A stretch of 64,000 nucleotides of DNA from Dugong dugon. Lineage: Eukaryota > Chordata > Mammalia > Sirenia > Dugongidae. The DNA is taken from contig CM057475.1 in the NCBI GenBank assembly GCA_030035585.1, forward strand, positions 6,085,501 through 6,149,500. The letters are read 5' to 3'. This document shows, in pieces, positions 1 to 12,704 of the stretch (its first letter is position 1; every line of letters starts with the position of its first letter). Made by a program: the position numbers and the translations under genes. The notes under the pieces were generated by a model that worked only from the letters and a program-made list of their open reading frames with translations, had not been told where the DNA came from and did no database searches.

Positions 1-1433
1 ATTGGCAGAGGGATATACACATAGAATAATAACAGAATAGAGAACCCAAAAATAGACTCACATAAATATGACCAATTGATTTTTGACAAAGATGGAAGAG
101 CAATTCAACAGAGAAAAGATAGCCTTTTCAAGAAATGGTGCTGGAGCAATTGGATATCCACAGACAAAAACAACACAAAACAATAACAACAACAACTTCA
201 TACCTTATACAAAAATTAACTCAAAATTGATTACCAAGTTAAATGTACAGTGTAATACCATGAAACTTTTAGATAGGAGAAAATCTTTCGAATCTAGGGA
301 TAGCAAAGAGTTCTTTGATTTGACCCCAAAGGTATGATCCATAAAATGAAAAATTGTACATCATCAAAATTAAAAATATTACCCTATTAAGAAGGGTATT
401 TTGGTAAAATACCAGCTACAAACAGGTAGAAAATATTTGTAAACCACATATCCATCAAAAGACTAGTATCTAAAATACATAAACAATTCTCTAAACTCAA
501 TAGTAAAAAAAGCAAACAAACAATCCAGTTAGAAAATGGGCAAAACACACGAACAGACATTTCACTGAACAGGATATATAGACTGCAAATTAGCATATGA
601 AAAGATGTTCAACATTGTCAGTCATTAGGGTAATGTAAATTTAAACTACAATAAGATATCACTACATACCCATCAGAATGACTAAAATAAAAAATAGTGA
701 CAACACCAAACGCTAGTTTGGATATGAAGAAACAAGGTCACTCATATGTGGCTGGTTTAGCATTGCATGCTACAGCCACTCTGGAAAATGGTTTGGCAGT
801 TTCTTAAAAAAAAAAAAGAAGTAAAAACTACACTTGCAACTATCATTTGACCCAGCAATGGCACTCTGGAGCACTTGCCACAGAGAAATGAAAACTTTAA
901 AGTTCGCACTAAAAGCCTGTGCACGAAAGTTAGTAGCAGATTTATTCATGATAGCCCCAAAATGAAAACAACCCAGATGTCCTTCAACGGGTGAATGGTT
1001 AAAAAAACTGGTATATCTATACTACGGACTACTATTCGGCAATACAAAGGAATGTACTGATGCAGACAACAATCTGAATGAACCTCCAGAGAATTATGTT
1101 GAGTGAAAAAAGCCAGTCCCAAAGGTTACACGCCATATGATTCCATTTATATATGACGTTCTTGAAATGGCAAATTATAGAACTGGAGAACAAATGAGTG
1201 TCAGGAGTTAAGGAGGGAGTGGGGATGGGAGGGAAGTAGGGGTGGCTATATGAGACCCTTGTGGTGATGGAAATATTCTGTATCTTGATTGTATCAATGT
1301 CAATATTCTGGTTGTCATACTGTACAATAGTTTTACAAGATGTTACCTTTGGGGGAAACTGAGTAAAGGGTATATGGGATCTCTCTGTATTATTTTTTTC
1401 GACTGCATGTGAATCTACCAAAAACAAACAAAC
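1..1433 (+). mobile_element. L1 LINE, 3' part (ORF2 end plus 3' UTR), truncated by the window edge
   Basis: Starts inside the C-terminal third of L1 ORF2 (the same order of motifs as at 57600-58700) and runs through a 3' UTR ending near the A-rich stretch at 1420-1433. Frames are broken many times, so it is an old, dead copy. Confidence 0.8.
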
Positions 1434-1435
1434 AA

Positions 1436-1530
1436 AACCTGTTGCTACTGAGTCAGTTCCAGCTCTTGGCAACTCCATGTATTACAGAATAGAACTGCTC
1501 CAAAGGATTTTCTTAGTTGTAATCTTTACA
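1436..1530 (-). repeat. Afrotherian tRNA-type SINE, first part (split by RTE)
   Basis: Antisense SINE sequence (gttgct...gagtcagttcc... through ctccaaaggatttt...gtaatcttta) stops at 1530 and resumes at 4736. The RTE element sits between the halves with a duplicated aatcttt(a/g)ca. Confidence 0.75.
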
Positions 1531-4500
1531 CTGACCACTAGTCTGTCAGTTTGTCGTTATGTGGTGGCTTGCATGTTGCTATGATGCTGCAAGCTATACC
1601 ACTAGTATTTCAAGTGCTAGCAGGGTCACCCATGGTGGACAGGTGTCAGCTAAGCTTCCAGACTAAGACAGACTAGGAAGAAGGACCTGGCGATCTACTT
1701 CTTAAAAAACTAGCTAGTGAAAACCTTATGAATAGCAGCAGAACACTGTCTGATACAGTGCCAGAAGATGAGCCCCTCAGGTTGAAGGCAGTCAAAACAC
1801 AACTGGGGAAGAGCTGCCTCCTTAAAGTAGAGTCAACCTTAATGACATGGATGGAGTCAAGCTTTCAGGACCTTCATTTGCTGATGTGGCATGACTCAAA
1901 ATGGGAAGAAACAGCCGCAAAAATCCATTAATAACCAGAATGTGTAATGTACAAAGTATGAATCTAGGAAAATTTGAAGTTGTCAAAAATGGAATGGGAT
2001 GCTTGAAGATCAATATCCTAGGCATTAGTGAGCTGAAATGGACTGGTATTGGCCATTTTGAATCAGACAATCATATGGTATACTATGCTGGGAATGAAAA
2101 AATTGAAGAGGAGCAGCATCACATTCACTGTCAAAAAGAACATTTCAAGATGTATCCTGAAGTACAGCACTGCCAGTGATAGGATAATATCCATACACCT
2201 ACAAGGAAGACCAGTTAACATGACTCGTATTCAAATTTACCCACCAACTACAAATGCCAAAGAGGAAGAAATTGAAGATTTTTTACCAACTTCTGCAGTC
2301 TGAACTTGATCAAACATGCAATCAGAATGCATTGATAACTACTGATGATTGGGATGTGAAAGTTGGAAACAAAGAAGAAGAATCAGTAGTTGGAAAATAT
2401 GGCCTTGGTAATAGAAACAATGCTGGAGATTGCATGATAGATTTTTGCAAGACCAACGACCTATTCATTGCAAATACATTTTTTCAACAAAAGGCACTAT
2501 ACATGTGGACCTTGCCAGATGGAATACACAGAAATCAAATCGTCTACATCTGTGGAAAGAGACAATGGAGAAGCTTGACATCATAAGTCAAAACAAGGTC
2601 AGGCACCGACAGCAGAACACACAATCAATTGCTCATATACAAGTTCAAGTTGATGCTGAAGAAAATTAAAACAAGTCCATGAGAGCCAAAGTACAACCTT
2701 GAGTCTATCTCACCTGAATTTTGAGACCATCTCAAGAACAGATTCGACTTATTGAACACTACTGATCAAAGACCAGAGGGGTTGTGGAATGACATCAAGG
2801 ACATTATGCATGAAGAAAGCAAAAGGTAATTAAAAAGACAGGAAAGAAAGAAAAGACCAAAATGGATGTCAGAAGAGACTCTGAAACTTGCTCTTGAACA
2901 TAGAGCAGCTAAAGCAAAAGGAAGGAATGATGAAGTAAAAGAACTGAATAGAAGATTTCAGAAGGCAGCTGGAGAAGACAAAGTAGAGTACTATAACGAA
3001 ACATGCAAAGACCTGGAGTTAGAGAACCAGAAGGGAAGAACACCCAGCGTTTCTCAAGCTGAAAGAACTGAAGAAAAAATTCAAGCCTCAAGTTACAATA
3101 CTGAAGGATTTTATGGGAAAAATATTGAACGACACAGGAAGCATCAAAAGAAGATGGAAGGAATACACAGAGTCACTGCACCAAAAAGAATTGGTTGACA
3201 TTCAGACATTTCAGGAGATAGCATATGATCAAGAACCAACGGTACTGAAAGAAGTCCAAGGTGCACTGAAAGCACTGGTGAAAAACAAGGCTCCAGGAAT
3301 TGATGGAATACCAACTGAGATGTTTCAACAAACAGATGCAGTGCTAGAAGCACTCACTCATCTATGCCAAGAAATTTGGAAGACAGCTACCTGGCCAAAT
3401 GACTTGGAAGAGATCCATATTTGTCGCCATTCCAAAGAAAGGTGATCCAAGAGAATGCGGAAATTATCATTCATATCACATGCAAGTAAAATTTTGCTGA
3501 AGATCATTCAAAAGTGATTGCAGCAGTACAAGGAACCACCAGAAATTCAAACCGGATTCAGAAGAAGATGTGGAACCAGGGATATCACTGCTGATGTCAG
3601 ATGGATCTTGGCTGAAAGCAGAGAATACCAGAAAGATGTTTACCTGTGTTTTATTGACAATGCAAAGGCATTTGACTATGTGGATCATAACAAATTATGG
3701 ATGACATGGTGAAGAATGGAAATTCCAGAACACTTAATTGTGCTCATGTGGAACCTGTACATAGATCAAGAGGCAGTTGTTCAAACAGAACAAGGGGATA
3801 CTTCGTGGTTTAAAATCAGGAAAAGTGGACGTCAGGTTGTAGCCTTTCACCATGCTTACTCAATCTGTACGCTAAGCAAATAATCCGACAAGTTGGACTG
3901 CTTGAAGGACATGGCATCAGGATTGGAGGAAGACTCATTAACAAGCTGTGATATGCAGATGACACAACCTTGCTTACCGAAAGTGAAGAGGACTTGAAGC
4001 ACTTAATGATGAAGATCAAAGACCACAGCCTTCAGTATGATTACACCTCAACATAAAGAAAACAAAAATCCTCATTACTGGACCAATAAGCAACATCATG
4101 ATAAATGGAGAGATTGAAGTTGTCAAGGATTTCATTTTACTTGGATCCACAATCAACACCCACGGAAGCAGTAGTTGAGAAAGCAAATGACGTATAACAC
4201 TGGGCAAATCTGCTGCAAAAGAACGCTTTCAAGTGTTAAAAAGCAAAGATGTCACTTTGAGGACTAAGGTGCGCCTGACCCAAGCCATGGTATTTTCAAT
4301 TGCCCCATATGCATGTGAAGGCTGGAGAGTGAAAAAGGAAGACGGAAGAACAATTGATGGCTTTGAATCATGGTGTTGGCGAAGAATATTGAATATACCA
4401 TGGACCGCCAGAAGAAGGAACAAATCTGTCTTGGAAGAAGTACAATTAGAATGCTCCTTAGAAGGGAGGATGGTGAGACTTTGTCTCACACACTTGGACA

Positions 4501-4725
4501 TGTTATCAGGAGGGACCAGTCCCTGGAGAAGGACATCATGCTTGGTAAAGTAGAGGGTCAGCAAAACAGGAAGACCCTCAAGGAGATGGACGGACACAGT
4601 GGCTGCAACAATGGGCTCAAGCATAACAATGATTGTGAAGATGGCGCAGGACCGGGCAGAGTTTTATTCGGTTTTACATAGGGTTGTTATGAGTTGGAAC
4701 TGACTCAACAGCATCTAACAACAAC
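1531..4725 (+). mobile_element. RTE (BovB-like) LINE, near full length, dead
   Basis: About 3.2 kb with 5' UTR, an AP-endonuclease region near 1950-2560 (ILGISELKWTG-type motif; the family has ILGISELKWTGMG), a linker, and a reverse transcriptase region near 3240-4020 (KNKAPGIDGIPTE and a Phe-Ile-Asp-x-x-Lys-Ala-Phe-Asp motif). The tail reads ...gactcaacagcatctaacaacaac, the typical RTE 3' end. Frameshifts and stops break the single ORF into many pieces. It is flanked by a 10-base target-site duplication, aatctttRca, at 1521-1530 and 4726-4735. Confidence 0.88.
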
Positions 4726-4735
4726 AATCTTTGCA

Positions 4736-4835
4736 ACAGAAGCCGATCACTAGGCCTTTTTCACTGCACCACTGGGTAAGTTTGAGCTACCAACTTTTAC
4801 GTCAGTAGTTGGTCACAAACTGTTTGTGCCAGTTG
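4736..4835 (-). repeat. Afrotherian SINE, second part
   Basis: Continuation of the antisense SINE from 1530 (gatcactaggcctttttc...caccactgggtaag...gtttgtgcc), displaced by the RTE insertion. Confidence 0.7.
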
Positions 4836-5592
4836 TGAATCTACAATTATCCAAAAATAAAAAGTTTAATTAAAAGGAAAAGAACTGAAGAGGCAACAAT
4901 TGCTCTTTTCTCTGGATTCTATCCACCCTCTCCACAAAGGCAGAGAATGTAAAGTGCTATCACGCAGCGAGAATTGGGAGTGGGGGTGCACAGCGGCTGA
5001 AGAAGGGCAGAGGACACAAAGAAACATCACCGGCTGTCTCGTACGCCACATATTATTGTGCCGTACATAATGGAAAGTGAGGATAAGAAAGGGAACAGCC
5101 AGGGATCACCCACAGAAGACAGCGTCTGGGGTGTGTAGGGAGCATGTGGTGTGTGGGGGCCACCGCCCCCAGAGGTAATAGAGGCTGGGGCTCCACGCGA
5201 AGGGCAAAGGCCACTCAGCCTGCAGGCCTTGGGCCTGTGTCACTGACCACATGTAGCACCCATTCAGCAGTATCAGTTTTCAGATGGTCAGTTTTTCCAA
5301 AGAGGTTGTGGGCCTTGGCCAAAGCCTCCCCAGAGTGTTTCCTCAAATCAAGTAAATGCCACCAGTTAGCAAGCACCCTCCATGTGCCAGGCTCCAGGCC
5401 ACCTGTTGACAGCTGCTCACCATCCCATGTCCTCCCCGTGTGGCAGGATGCTGTCTCCATTTTGCAGGTTAGAAAGCTGAGGATCAAGAGGACCAGCAGG
5501 AAGGGGCCACTCAAGGCCAGGCCTCTTGCCCTGGACCACTTGCTTCTCCTTGTCTGGATGTTCTTTTCCTGATGCATAAAACACCAAAACAA
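4836..5592. other. Unique intronic DNA, no feature recognised
   Basis: GC-moderate sequence with two overlapping open frames on opposite strands (5144-5572 and 5215-5592) that show no recognisable domain or splice context. I see no gene here. Confidence 0.4.
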
Positions 5593-5596
5593 AAAA

Positions 5597-5783
5597 CATT
5601 TGCCATTGAGCCCACTCTAACTCATGGCGACCCCATGTGTGTCAGAATTAAACTGTGCTCCAAAGCGTTTTAAATGGATGATCTTTGGCCTTTTTTCTGA
5701 GGTGCCTTAGGTTGGATTTGAGCCTCCAACCTTTCAGTTAGCAGTTGAGTGTGTTAACCATTTGCACCACTCCAAGACTCCTC
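5597..5783 (-). repeat. Afrotherian tRNA-type SINE (antisense)
   Basis: Full antisense copy from the tail (attgagcccactctaactcatggcgacc) to the tRNA-like head (gtgttaaccatttgcaccactcc). It is flanked by imperfect direct repeats, tgatgcataaaac and tgatacataaaaac. Confidence 0.85.
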
Positions 5784-7034
5784 CTGATACATAAAAACGT
5801 ATAATTCATGCTTCTATTGTGGGAGGGAGGCATTGTCCACAACTCCTCCCAAAAGAAAGACAACAGTATTCCGACTCAAGAGCCCAGGAGGTATTTCTGG
5901 GCCAGTTAAACTGGAGAGACTGTGATTGCTACTATGTAGTTCGTGTTAAAGCCAGCAGACTTGGCGAGGCCTGGATGAGGATATTTGAATAGAAAAATGC
6001 CCTCATCTTGAGTGCCTCTGGAAACCATGACTGAGGCTTTCTGCTGCTGCCACCTCTGCCAGAGCTCTCCTTGAAGACCCAGCTTGGCTCTGATTGGCTA
6101 CTGGGCATAAATATTGACGGGTCTGTGCCAATGCAGAGCATCTGTCTCTCACAAGTCTGCTGCTCGGGATGTCCAGGCGGACACCCAGGAAGGCCAGCAG
6201 CTCGGGGGCTCTCCGAGCCGTCATCCTTTTCCTACAAATTGACAAGCGCTGCAGTCTTCCAGACTCAGGGCCAAGTACCTAATTAAATTTCCACACCAGG
6301 ATAACTCTGTTGGCTCCTCCTGGGATGAGGAAGGCTCTGTGGGAGGGAAGTCCTGAGAGGTCGTACAGTTCCCTCTGAGGCCCCCAGCTCTTCTTTAGCC
6401 CCTTTGGGAAGCCCACTCGACCTGCTGGGCCCAGTAGATCATAGGCTTTTGGGCAGATGCTTCTAGAAGTTAACCCCAGCTCTGCTGCTTAACAAGAAGG
6501 TGTTAACACCTCTGTGGTGTTCGACCAGACCTCTGGGGCATGCAACTTCCTCTTGTGTTCCGTGGTAAGTACCCTCCTGTCAGGTTGTAATGAAGACTTA
6601 CGTCACCAAAGGGCAGAAAGCACCGAGAACAGGGCCAAGCACCAAGCGGGAACGTGATGCATGCTAACCACAATGTTACTGAATGAGCAGGGTCTCAGCT
6701 GGCTGCACATGAAACACCAGGGTGCTTTAGAAGTACAGACTCCTGGGCCCCATTCCTGCCCAAGTGGGTGAGGATCAGTCGGACTCAGGAATTTGTTTTT
6801 GTTTCTGTTTAAGAAACTCTATAGATAATTCTGATGTAGTCAGGCAACCCGAGTGTGCAGCCAGGGGCAAGTCACACTGAACTAAACCCGCCTGGTTTTA
6901 CCTTAAGTTCACTTCCTAGAGGAAGCCTGCCTGGGTTATGGCCGGTGGGAGGGATGAGGACTCTGCGTCCACTCAGAGAGACTTGCTGAGACATTCCCTT
7001 GGTTTTTATCTTGGACACTCTTGTCTTAATAACC
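5784..7034. other. Unique intronic DNA; possible conserved segment at 6070-6290
   Basis: No gene found. A stretch at 6085-6120 carries a CCAAT-type box (gattggct) next to an AT-rich cataaatattg, and a homeodomain-type taattaaa lies near 6281. Only composition and motifs support any function. Confidence 0.3.
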
Positions 7035-8010
7035 AGTTGCCATCAAAGTGAGTCTGATTCACGGCAACCCCGTGCGTGTCAGAGTAAAATTGTGCCCCAA
7101 AGGGCTTTTAATGGCTGATTTTTTAAATAATTTATTTTATTGTTGTTGCTGAGCATATACACAGCAAAACATACACCAAGTCAACAGTTTCTACTTGTAC
7201 AATTCAGTGACGTTGATTACATTTTTAAAGTTGTACAATCATTCTCACCTTCCTTTTCTGAGTTGTTCCATTAACATAAACTCACTGTCCCCTAAATTTC
7301 CTATCTAATCTTCTGAGTTGTTGCTATCAATTTGATCTCATACAGATAGAGCTTAAAAGAGCACAATGCTCAAGCCAGACATTCTTTACTAGTTAAGCTA
7401 AACTACTGTCTGGTTTTAACAAGATTTCAGCGGATATTTTTGGTTAAAGGTTTAAAGATTATCTCAGGGCAATAGTTTCAGAGGCTCATCCAGCCTCCAT
7501 GGCACCAGAAAGTCTGGACTCCATGAAGTTCTGAAATTCTGTTCTGCATTTTCCCTTTTTTGATCAGTATTCTTCTATAGAATCTTTGATCAAAATATTC
7601 AGTAATGGTAGCCGGGCATCATCCAGTTCTCCTGGTCTCATGACAAGGAGGCAGTTGTTCATGGAGGCAGTTAGTCACATTTCATTTTCCCCTCCTATTC
7701 CTGACTCTCCTTCTTCCTCCAGGTTGTTGCTCCAGGTGAGTAGAGACCAATTGTTGTGCCTTGGATGGCACTACGCAACAGAACAGGAGGTAGAACAGAA
7801 GCACTGAACACATTATTAGGCCAGTTAACTGGGATGTCCCATGAAACCTTGACCCTAAACTTCCAAACCAAGGAACCAAATCCCATGAGAATGGCCTATT
7901 TTTTGGGAAACAGATCACCAGGGCTTTCCTCCAAGGAGCCTCTGAGTGGACTCAAACCTCCAAACTTCTGGTTAGCAGCCTAGTGCGCTATTTGTTCCTG
8001 ACTCCCCAAC
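7035..8010 (-). repeat. Afrotherian SINE split by an antisense L1 3' end
   Basis: Antisense SINE halves at about 7035-7125 and 7893-8010 (ending ...ttagcagcctagtgcgc). The break lies in the same SINE position on both sides (ggctgatttttt / ggcctatttttt), consistent with a target-site duplication. Confidence 0.75.
7126..7892 (-). mobile_element. L1 3' UTR fragment, antisense, inside a SINE
   Basis: About 0.77 kb. In the sense direction it contains the L1 3' UTR motif ...gagaccaggagaactggatgatgcccggctacc..., shared with the copies near 10620 and 59220. The A-rich 3' end is at 7126-7140. Coding sequence is lost. Confidence 0.7.
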
Positions 8011-8743
8011 AAGACCATAGGCTCCTCAAGGGCAGTGACAGTCCTTATGGGTCTTGTACCCCCCAGCACTCAGTGCCTGGGACACTCGAGAAGGCCATTT
8101 GTGTCACTTGTGGATGATCAGGTGCTGATGGTGGGAACAATGCCCATGTTCATTCTGCACAATACTCTGAGTGAGCTCTGAGCAGAAAGCACATGCGAGG
8201 GGCCATGGGGATGTGAGGACACAGAAGCACAAGAGGGTGGTGGTCAGGGGCTTTAGGGGCGGACAGCCCTGCTTCACCACCCGAGGGTGACTTGCCTCTG
8301 TGAGCTCTGCCAGCTTTCAGTGTCATGGAGTGGGGTCAGGTTGGGTGAGCATCCTGGGGGCTCCTGAAAAGAGAGGTCCTGCTTGGGGGTGAGGGGTGAT
8401 GCAGAGGATCAGGGCAGGCTCTCAAAAGAGAGAGGGTTGATGAAATGAAGGACTAGGGTGGACAAGCCCTGTCCCTCTGGGCCTCATTTGGCAGCATGAG
8501 GACTCAGACACTTGAATCCTCTCTCCCGCTGGACAGTGCCTGCCTTAGGATCCACTGCCCCAGTCCCAAACCCTAGGGAAGGAGCTGAGGACCTCAGGGC
8601 TTCAACTGAGAGGGCCTGGGGACTATGATGCCCTGAAATGCTCAACCTGTAAGTCCACATGTTAACTGGGACACTGCTATGGACCAGAGAGACCCCCTAA
8701 CACTATAGCCAGCCAGTCAAACTGTTGCAGCCTCCCAGAAGTT
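8011..8743. other. Unique intronic DNA, nothing recognised
   Basis: GC-rich unique sequence without coding signal, splice-flanked frame or recognised repeat. Confidence 0.4.
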
Positions 8744-8881
8744 AAGAATTTGGGCTACTAACACATGGCATAAACACAATATGAACCATAAATAACAACG
8801 CACAAGCACCAGAATAGAGACTAGATAAATGGGGTCTCCTAAAAATCAAACACTTATGCTCATCAAAAAACTTCACCAAAA

Positions 8882-9248
8882 TGAGTAAGGACAGGGTTGA
8901 CATGTAGTGGTGTTGTTAACTATTGTCATAGGGCAGCATGTGTACTAACCATTTAAAGAGAAACTATTTTGTTCTGTAAACCTTCATCTAAAGTGAGAAT
9001 AGCAGCACAACTGGAAGAACACAATCGATGTCATTGAACTGTGCATGTAGAAATTTTTGAAATGGTGTATCTTTGGCTATGTATATTTTCTATTTTCACC
9101 AAAAAAAAAAAAAAGGTCGAGAAGGGAAAGGGTCGACATGTTGTGGGGTTGTTGACCAATGTCATAAAAAAACATGTGTCCTGACTGTTTAATGAGAAAC
9201 TATTTGTTCTGTAAACCCTCACCTCAACTACAATTAAAAAAAAAAAAA
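8882..9248 (+). mobile_element. L1 3'-end fragment nested inside another L1
   Basis: About 370 bases matching the last part of the L1 at 59570-59915, including its two-unit 3' UTR repeat. It ends in a poly-A tract and is flanked by the duplicated host sequence cttcaccaaaa (8871-8881 and about 9253-9263). Confidence 0.85.
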
Positions 9249-9468
9249 AAAACTTCACCAAAAGAGTCAAAAGACAACCTAAAGACTGGGAAAAAAATTT
9301 TCCTATGACAAATCCGATCAGTGTCTAATCTCTAAAATCTGCAAGATACTGCAAAACCTCAACAACAAAAAGACAAATAACCCAACTAAAAAATGGGCAA
9401 AGGATACGAACAGGCACTTCGCCAAAGAAGATATTCAGGTGGCTAACAGATACGTGAAGAAATGCTCA

Positions 9469-9765
9469 CGATCATTAGCCATTGAGAAATGCAGATCAAA
9501 ACTACAATGAGATATCATCTCACCCCAACAAAGCTAGAATTAACCCGAAAAACACAAAATAATAAATGCTGGAGAGGTGGTGGAGAGACTGGAACACTTA
9601 TACACTGTTGGCTTACGATCATTAGCTATTAGAGAAATGCAGATCAAAACTACAATGAGATATCATCTCACCCCAACAAGGCTAGCGTTCATCCAAAAAA
9701 CACAAAATAATAAATGCTGGAGAGGTTGTGGAGAGACGAACACTGTTGGTGGGAATATAAAATGG
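9469..9765 (+). repeat. 147-base tandem duplication in L1
   Basis: The segment beginning acgatcattagc... occurs twice in a row, offset by 147 bases (9468 and 9615), with high identity. Both belong to the ORF2 end/3' UTR junction of the L1. Confidence 0.85.
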
Positions 9766-11479
9766 TACAACCACTTTGGAAATCGATTTGACGCTTCCTT
9801 AGAAAGCTAGAAATAGAAGTACCATACGACCCAGCTATCCCGCTCCTTGGACTATATCCTAGAGAAATAAGAGCCATCACATGAATAGGTATACACACAC
9901 CCATGTTCATTGCAGCACTGTTCACAATAGCAAAAAGATGGAAACAACTTAGGTGCCCATCAATGGCCGAATGGATAAACAAATTATGTTATATCCACAC
10001 AATGGAATACCACACAACGATAAAGAACTATGATGAAGACCTGAAACATCTTATAACATGGAGGAAGCTGGAAGTCATTATGCTGAGTGAATTTAGTCAG
10101 TTACAGAAGGACAAATATTGTATAAGACCACTATCATAAGAACTCAAGAAAAGGTTTAAACACAGAAGAAAACATTCTTTGATGGTTACGAGGGTGGGGA
10201 GGGAGGGTGAGGGTTATTTACTAACTAGATAGTAGATAAGAATTATATTAGCTGAAGGGAAGGACAGCACACACTATAGGGGAAGTCAGCACAACTGGAC
10301 TAAACCAAAGCTAAGAAGTTTCCTAAATACAGTCAAACACTTTGAGGGACAGAGTAGCAGGAGTAGGGGTCTGGGGACCATGGTTTCAGGGGACATCTAG
10401 GTCAGCTGGCATAAGAAAGCTTATTAAGAAAATGTTCTGTATCCTACTTTGGTGAGTGGCGTCTGGAGCCTTAAAAGCTTGCAAGCAGCCATCTAAGATG
10501 CATCAATTGGTCCCAACCACCTGGAGCAAAGGAGAATGAAGAACACCAAAGACACAAAGAAAGTATTAGCCCAATAGACAGAAAGGGCCACATAAACCAG
10601 AGACTTCATCAGCCTGAGACCAGAAGAACTAGATGGTGCCTGGCTACCACCAATGACCGCCCCGACAAGGAACACAACAGAGAGTGCTGGATGGAGCAGG
10701 AGAAAGGTGGGGTGCAGAACTCAAATTCTAGTAGGAAGACCAGATTTAAAGGTCTAACTGAGACTGGGGGAACCCCAGAAAGCATGGCCCCTGGATTCTC
10801 TATCAGTCCAGAACTAAAACAATTTCCAAGGCCAACTCTTCAGACAGGGATTGGACTGGACTGTGGGACATAAAGGGATACTCGTGAGGAGTGTGCCTCT
10901 TAGCTCAAGTAGATACAAGAGACTAAACAGGCAGCTTCTGTCTGGAGGTGAGATGGGAAGGCAGAGAGGGTTAGGAGCTGGCTGAATAGACATGGGGAAT
11001 CAACGGTGGGAAGGAGGAGTGTGCTGTCACACTATGGGGAGAGTAATTAGAGTCACATAACAGTGTCTGTATAAATTTTTGTATGGGAAAAAAAGAATCT
11101 GGGCTATTGTTTGCAATGATTGCCCAACACCCCAAGGGACCAGCAGGACAATCCCATCTCATGCCACTTATCCATTTACCTGTGACACTGTCAGAAGCCC
11201 TAGCCTGCTGGGTGTCACCCTCATGCTGCTCCATGTGATCCCTGAATGAACTCAGACTTCACCACCTCTCGTTTTCTCCTTCCTAAACCCTTCACCGTGC
11301 CTGCCTTGGGACTGCCTGTTCTCCTGCATTACTCACCTCTTCTGGAAATATTCCATTCACCTCAGCTTTGATGGGGCATGGTGTTCCTCTGGGGGCCCAC
11401 CTCCCCTGTGGCCTCTCACACTCTCTGACCTGGGGCAGGAAAGTTGGGACAGGGGCTTCCTTGCTCTCTCTTTTCACTT

Positions 11480-11885
11480 CTAAACCATTCTCCTTCTTCT
11501 TTCCCTTTGGAGTGGGCCACTAGACTTCATCCTGTTGCTGTGCTCTACTGACCACCTCATAACTACCCGTCGTGGAGATTTAGGCTCCTCGTTCACCTTC
11601 TTCCTTCCCATCATTGCTCATATCATCATTCTTGGCAAGCTTGACATCCATCTTGATGACCCAGCCAACATTCTCATCTCTCAATGCCTCAACAAACCCA
11701 CCTGTAACAGTCTCATCTCTACATCAGCCACCCACTTCTATAATCACATCTTGGAACCTCTCATTTCCAGGAACTGGCCATCTCTGAAACCTGTTTCAAG
11801 TCTACCACACTCTGACCACACTCTTAACTTTCTAATTCACAAACTTTTCACAGCCTTCACTGAGACCTCCAAAACCCATCGGCCC
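11480..11885 (+). mobile_element. L2/CR1-clade LINE remnant, endonuclease region
   Basis: A decayed frame at 11535-11984 reads ...IIILGKLDIHLDDPANIL... then ...SATHFYNH... then ...LPHSDHTLNFLI. This matches the family order ILGDFNIHLDDP, TSATHS, LSDHTLL of the CR1/L2 AP-endonuclease. Key acidic residues have decayed (Asp-Phe-Asn changed to Lys-Leu-Asp). It is the left part of an element whose RT part lies at 17375-18000. Confidence 0.7.
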
Positions 11886-11898
11886 ACAACTTATTTTA

Positions 11899-12236
11899 CA
11901 GTAACCCCCCTTATCCTCAGGGATACATTCCAAGACCTCATGTGGATGCTTGAAACCACAGATAGTACTGAACCCTATATATAATTTGTTTTGTCCTATA
12001 CATACACACCTATGATAAAGTTTAATTTATAAATTAAGCACAATAAAAGATTAACAACAATAACAATAAAATAGAACAGTTATAACAATATACTGTAATA
12101 AAAGTTATGTTAATGATGGAGTGGGACGACGTGAGATTTCATCATGCTTCGTACTCATTTAACATTTTTGAAACGCGGTTGACCACGAGTAACTGAAACC
12201 GCGGAAAGTGAAACCACGGATAAGGGAGGGTTACTG
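11899..12236. mobile_element. Non-autonomous Tigger-type (TcMar) DNA transposon
   Basis: 338 bases bounded by terminal inverted repeats (CAGTAACCCCCCTTATCC on the left; the reverse complement of GGATAAGGGAGGGTTACTG on the right) and by TA dinucleotides on both sides, the target signature of mariner/Tigger elements. Internally it has the typical accgcgg...ccacgagtaactgaaaccgcgg symmetry. No transposase. Confidence 0.88.
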
Positions 12237-12566
12237 TACTATCCATCCTCCTCCTGTCTTTCACTTCTCTCCTTACTCAGTTTAGATTCCAACATTGCAA
12301 CCACTCCTTGGCCACACCTTTCTCCTCTCACTTGGTTGCATTCATCCGGCTAAACCCAACAACCCACCTTCTCCTTGCCCAATCCTGAGAAGCTGAACAT
12401 CGTGGGGGGAAAATCACATAACAATGCTAATTAGTTTCTTCTAAAATGTATGACCCCAAACTCTCATAAACATGAGCTCAACATAGTCCAGAAATCTTAC
12501 CAAGTTTCTGAGTAAATCTCTTTCCCAGTTTTCAAGAGGCTACTTCATATGTTCTCTTTTGCCTTC

Positions 12567-12704
12567 TGAGTCCCTGTATAGTGTAAACGATTAACATGCT
12601 CAGCTGTTAACCAAAAGGTTGGAGGTCTGAGTCCACCCAGAAGAGCTTCAGAAGAAAGGTCTGGTGATCTACTTGCAAAAATGAGCCATTGAAAACCCTA
12701 TGGA
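12567..12704 (+). repeat. Afrotherian SINE, first part (split by L1)
   Basis: tRNA-like head and body in sense orientation, ending ...gaaaaccctatgga at 12704. The remainder resumes at 16620 beyond the L1. Confidence 0.85.

Larger units (their letters stand above)
8758..11092 (+). mobile_element. 5'-truncated L1 with precise target-site duplication
   Basis: Begins in ORF2, covers the ORF2 C-terminus and a long 3' UTR and ends in an A-run. It is flanked by the 14-base direct repeat aagaatYtgggcta (8744-8757 and 11093-11106). It carries a nested L1 3'-end insertion (8882-9248) and a 147-base tandem duplication. Coding frames are destroyed. Confidence 0.88.
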
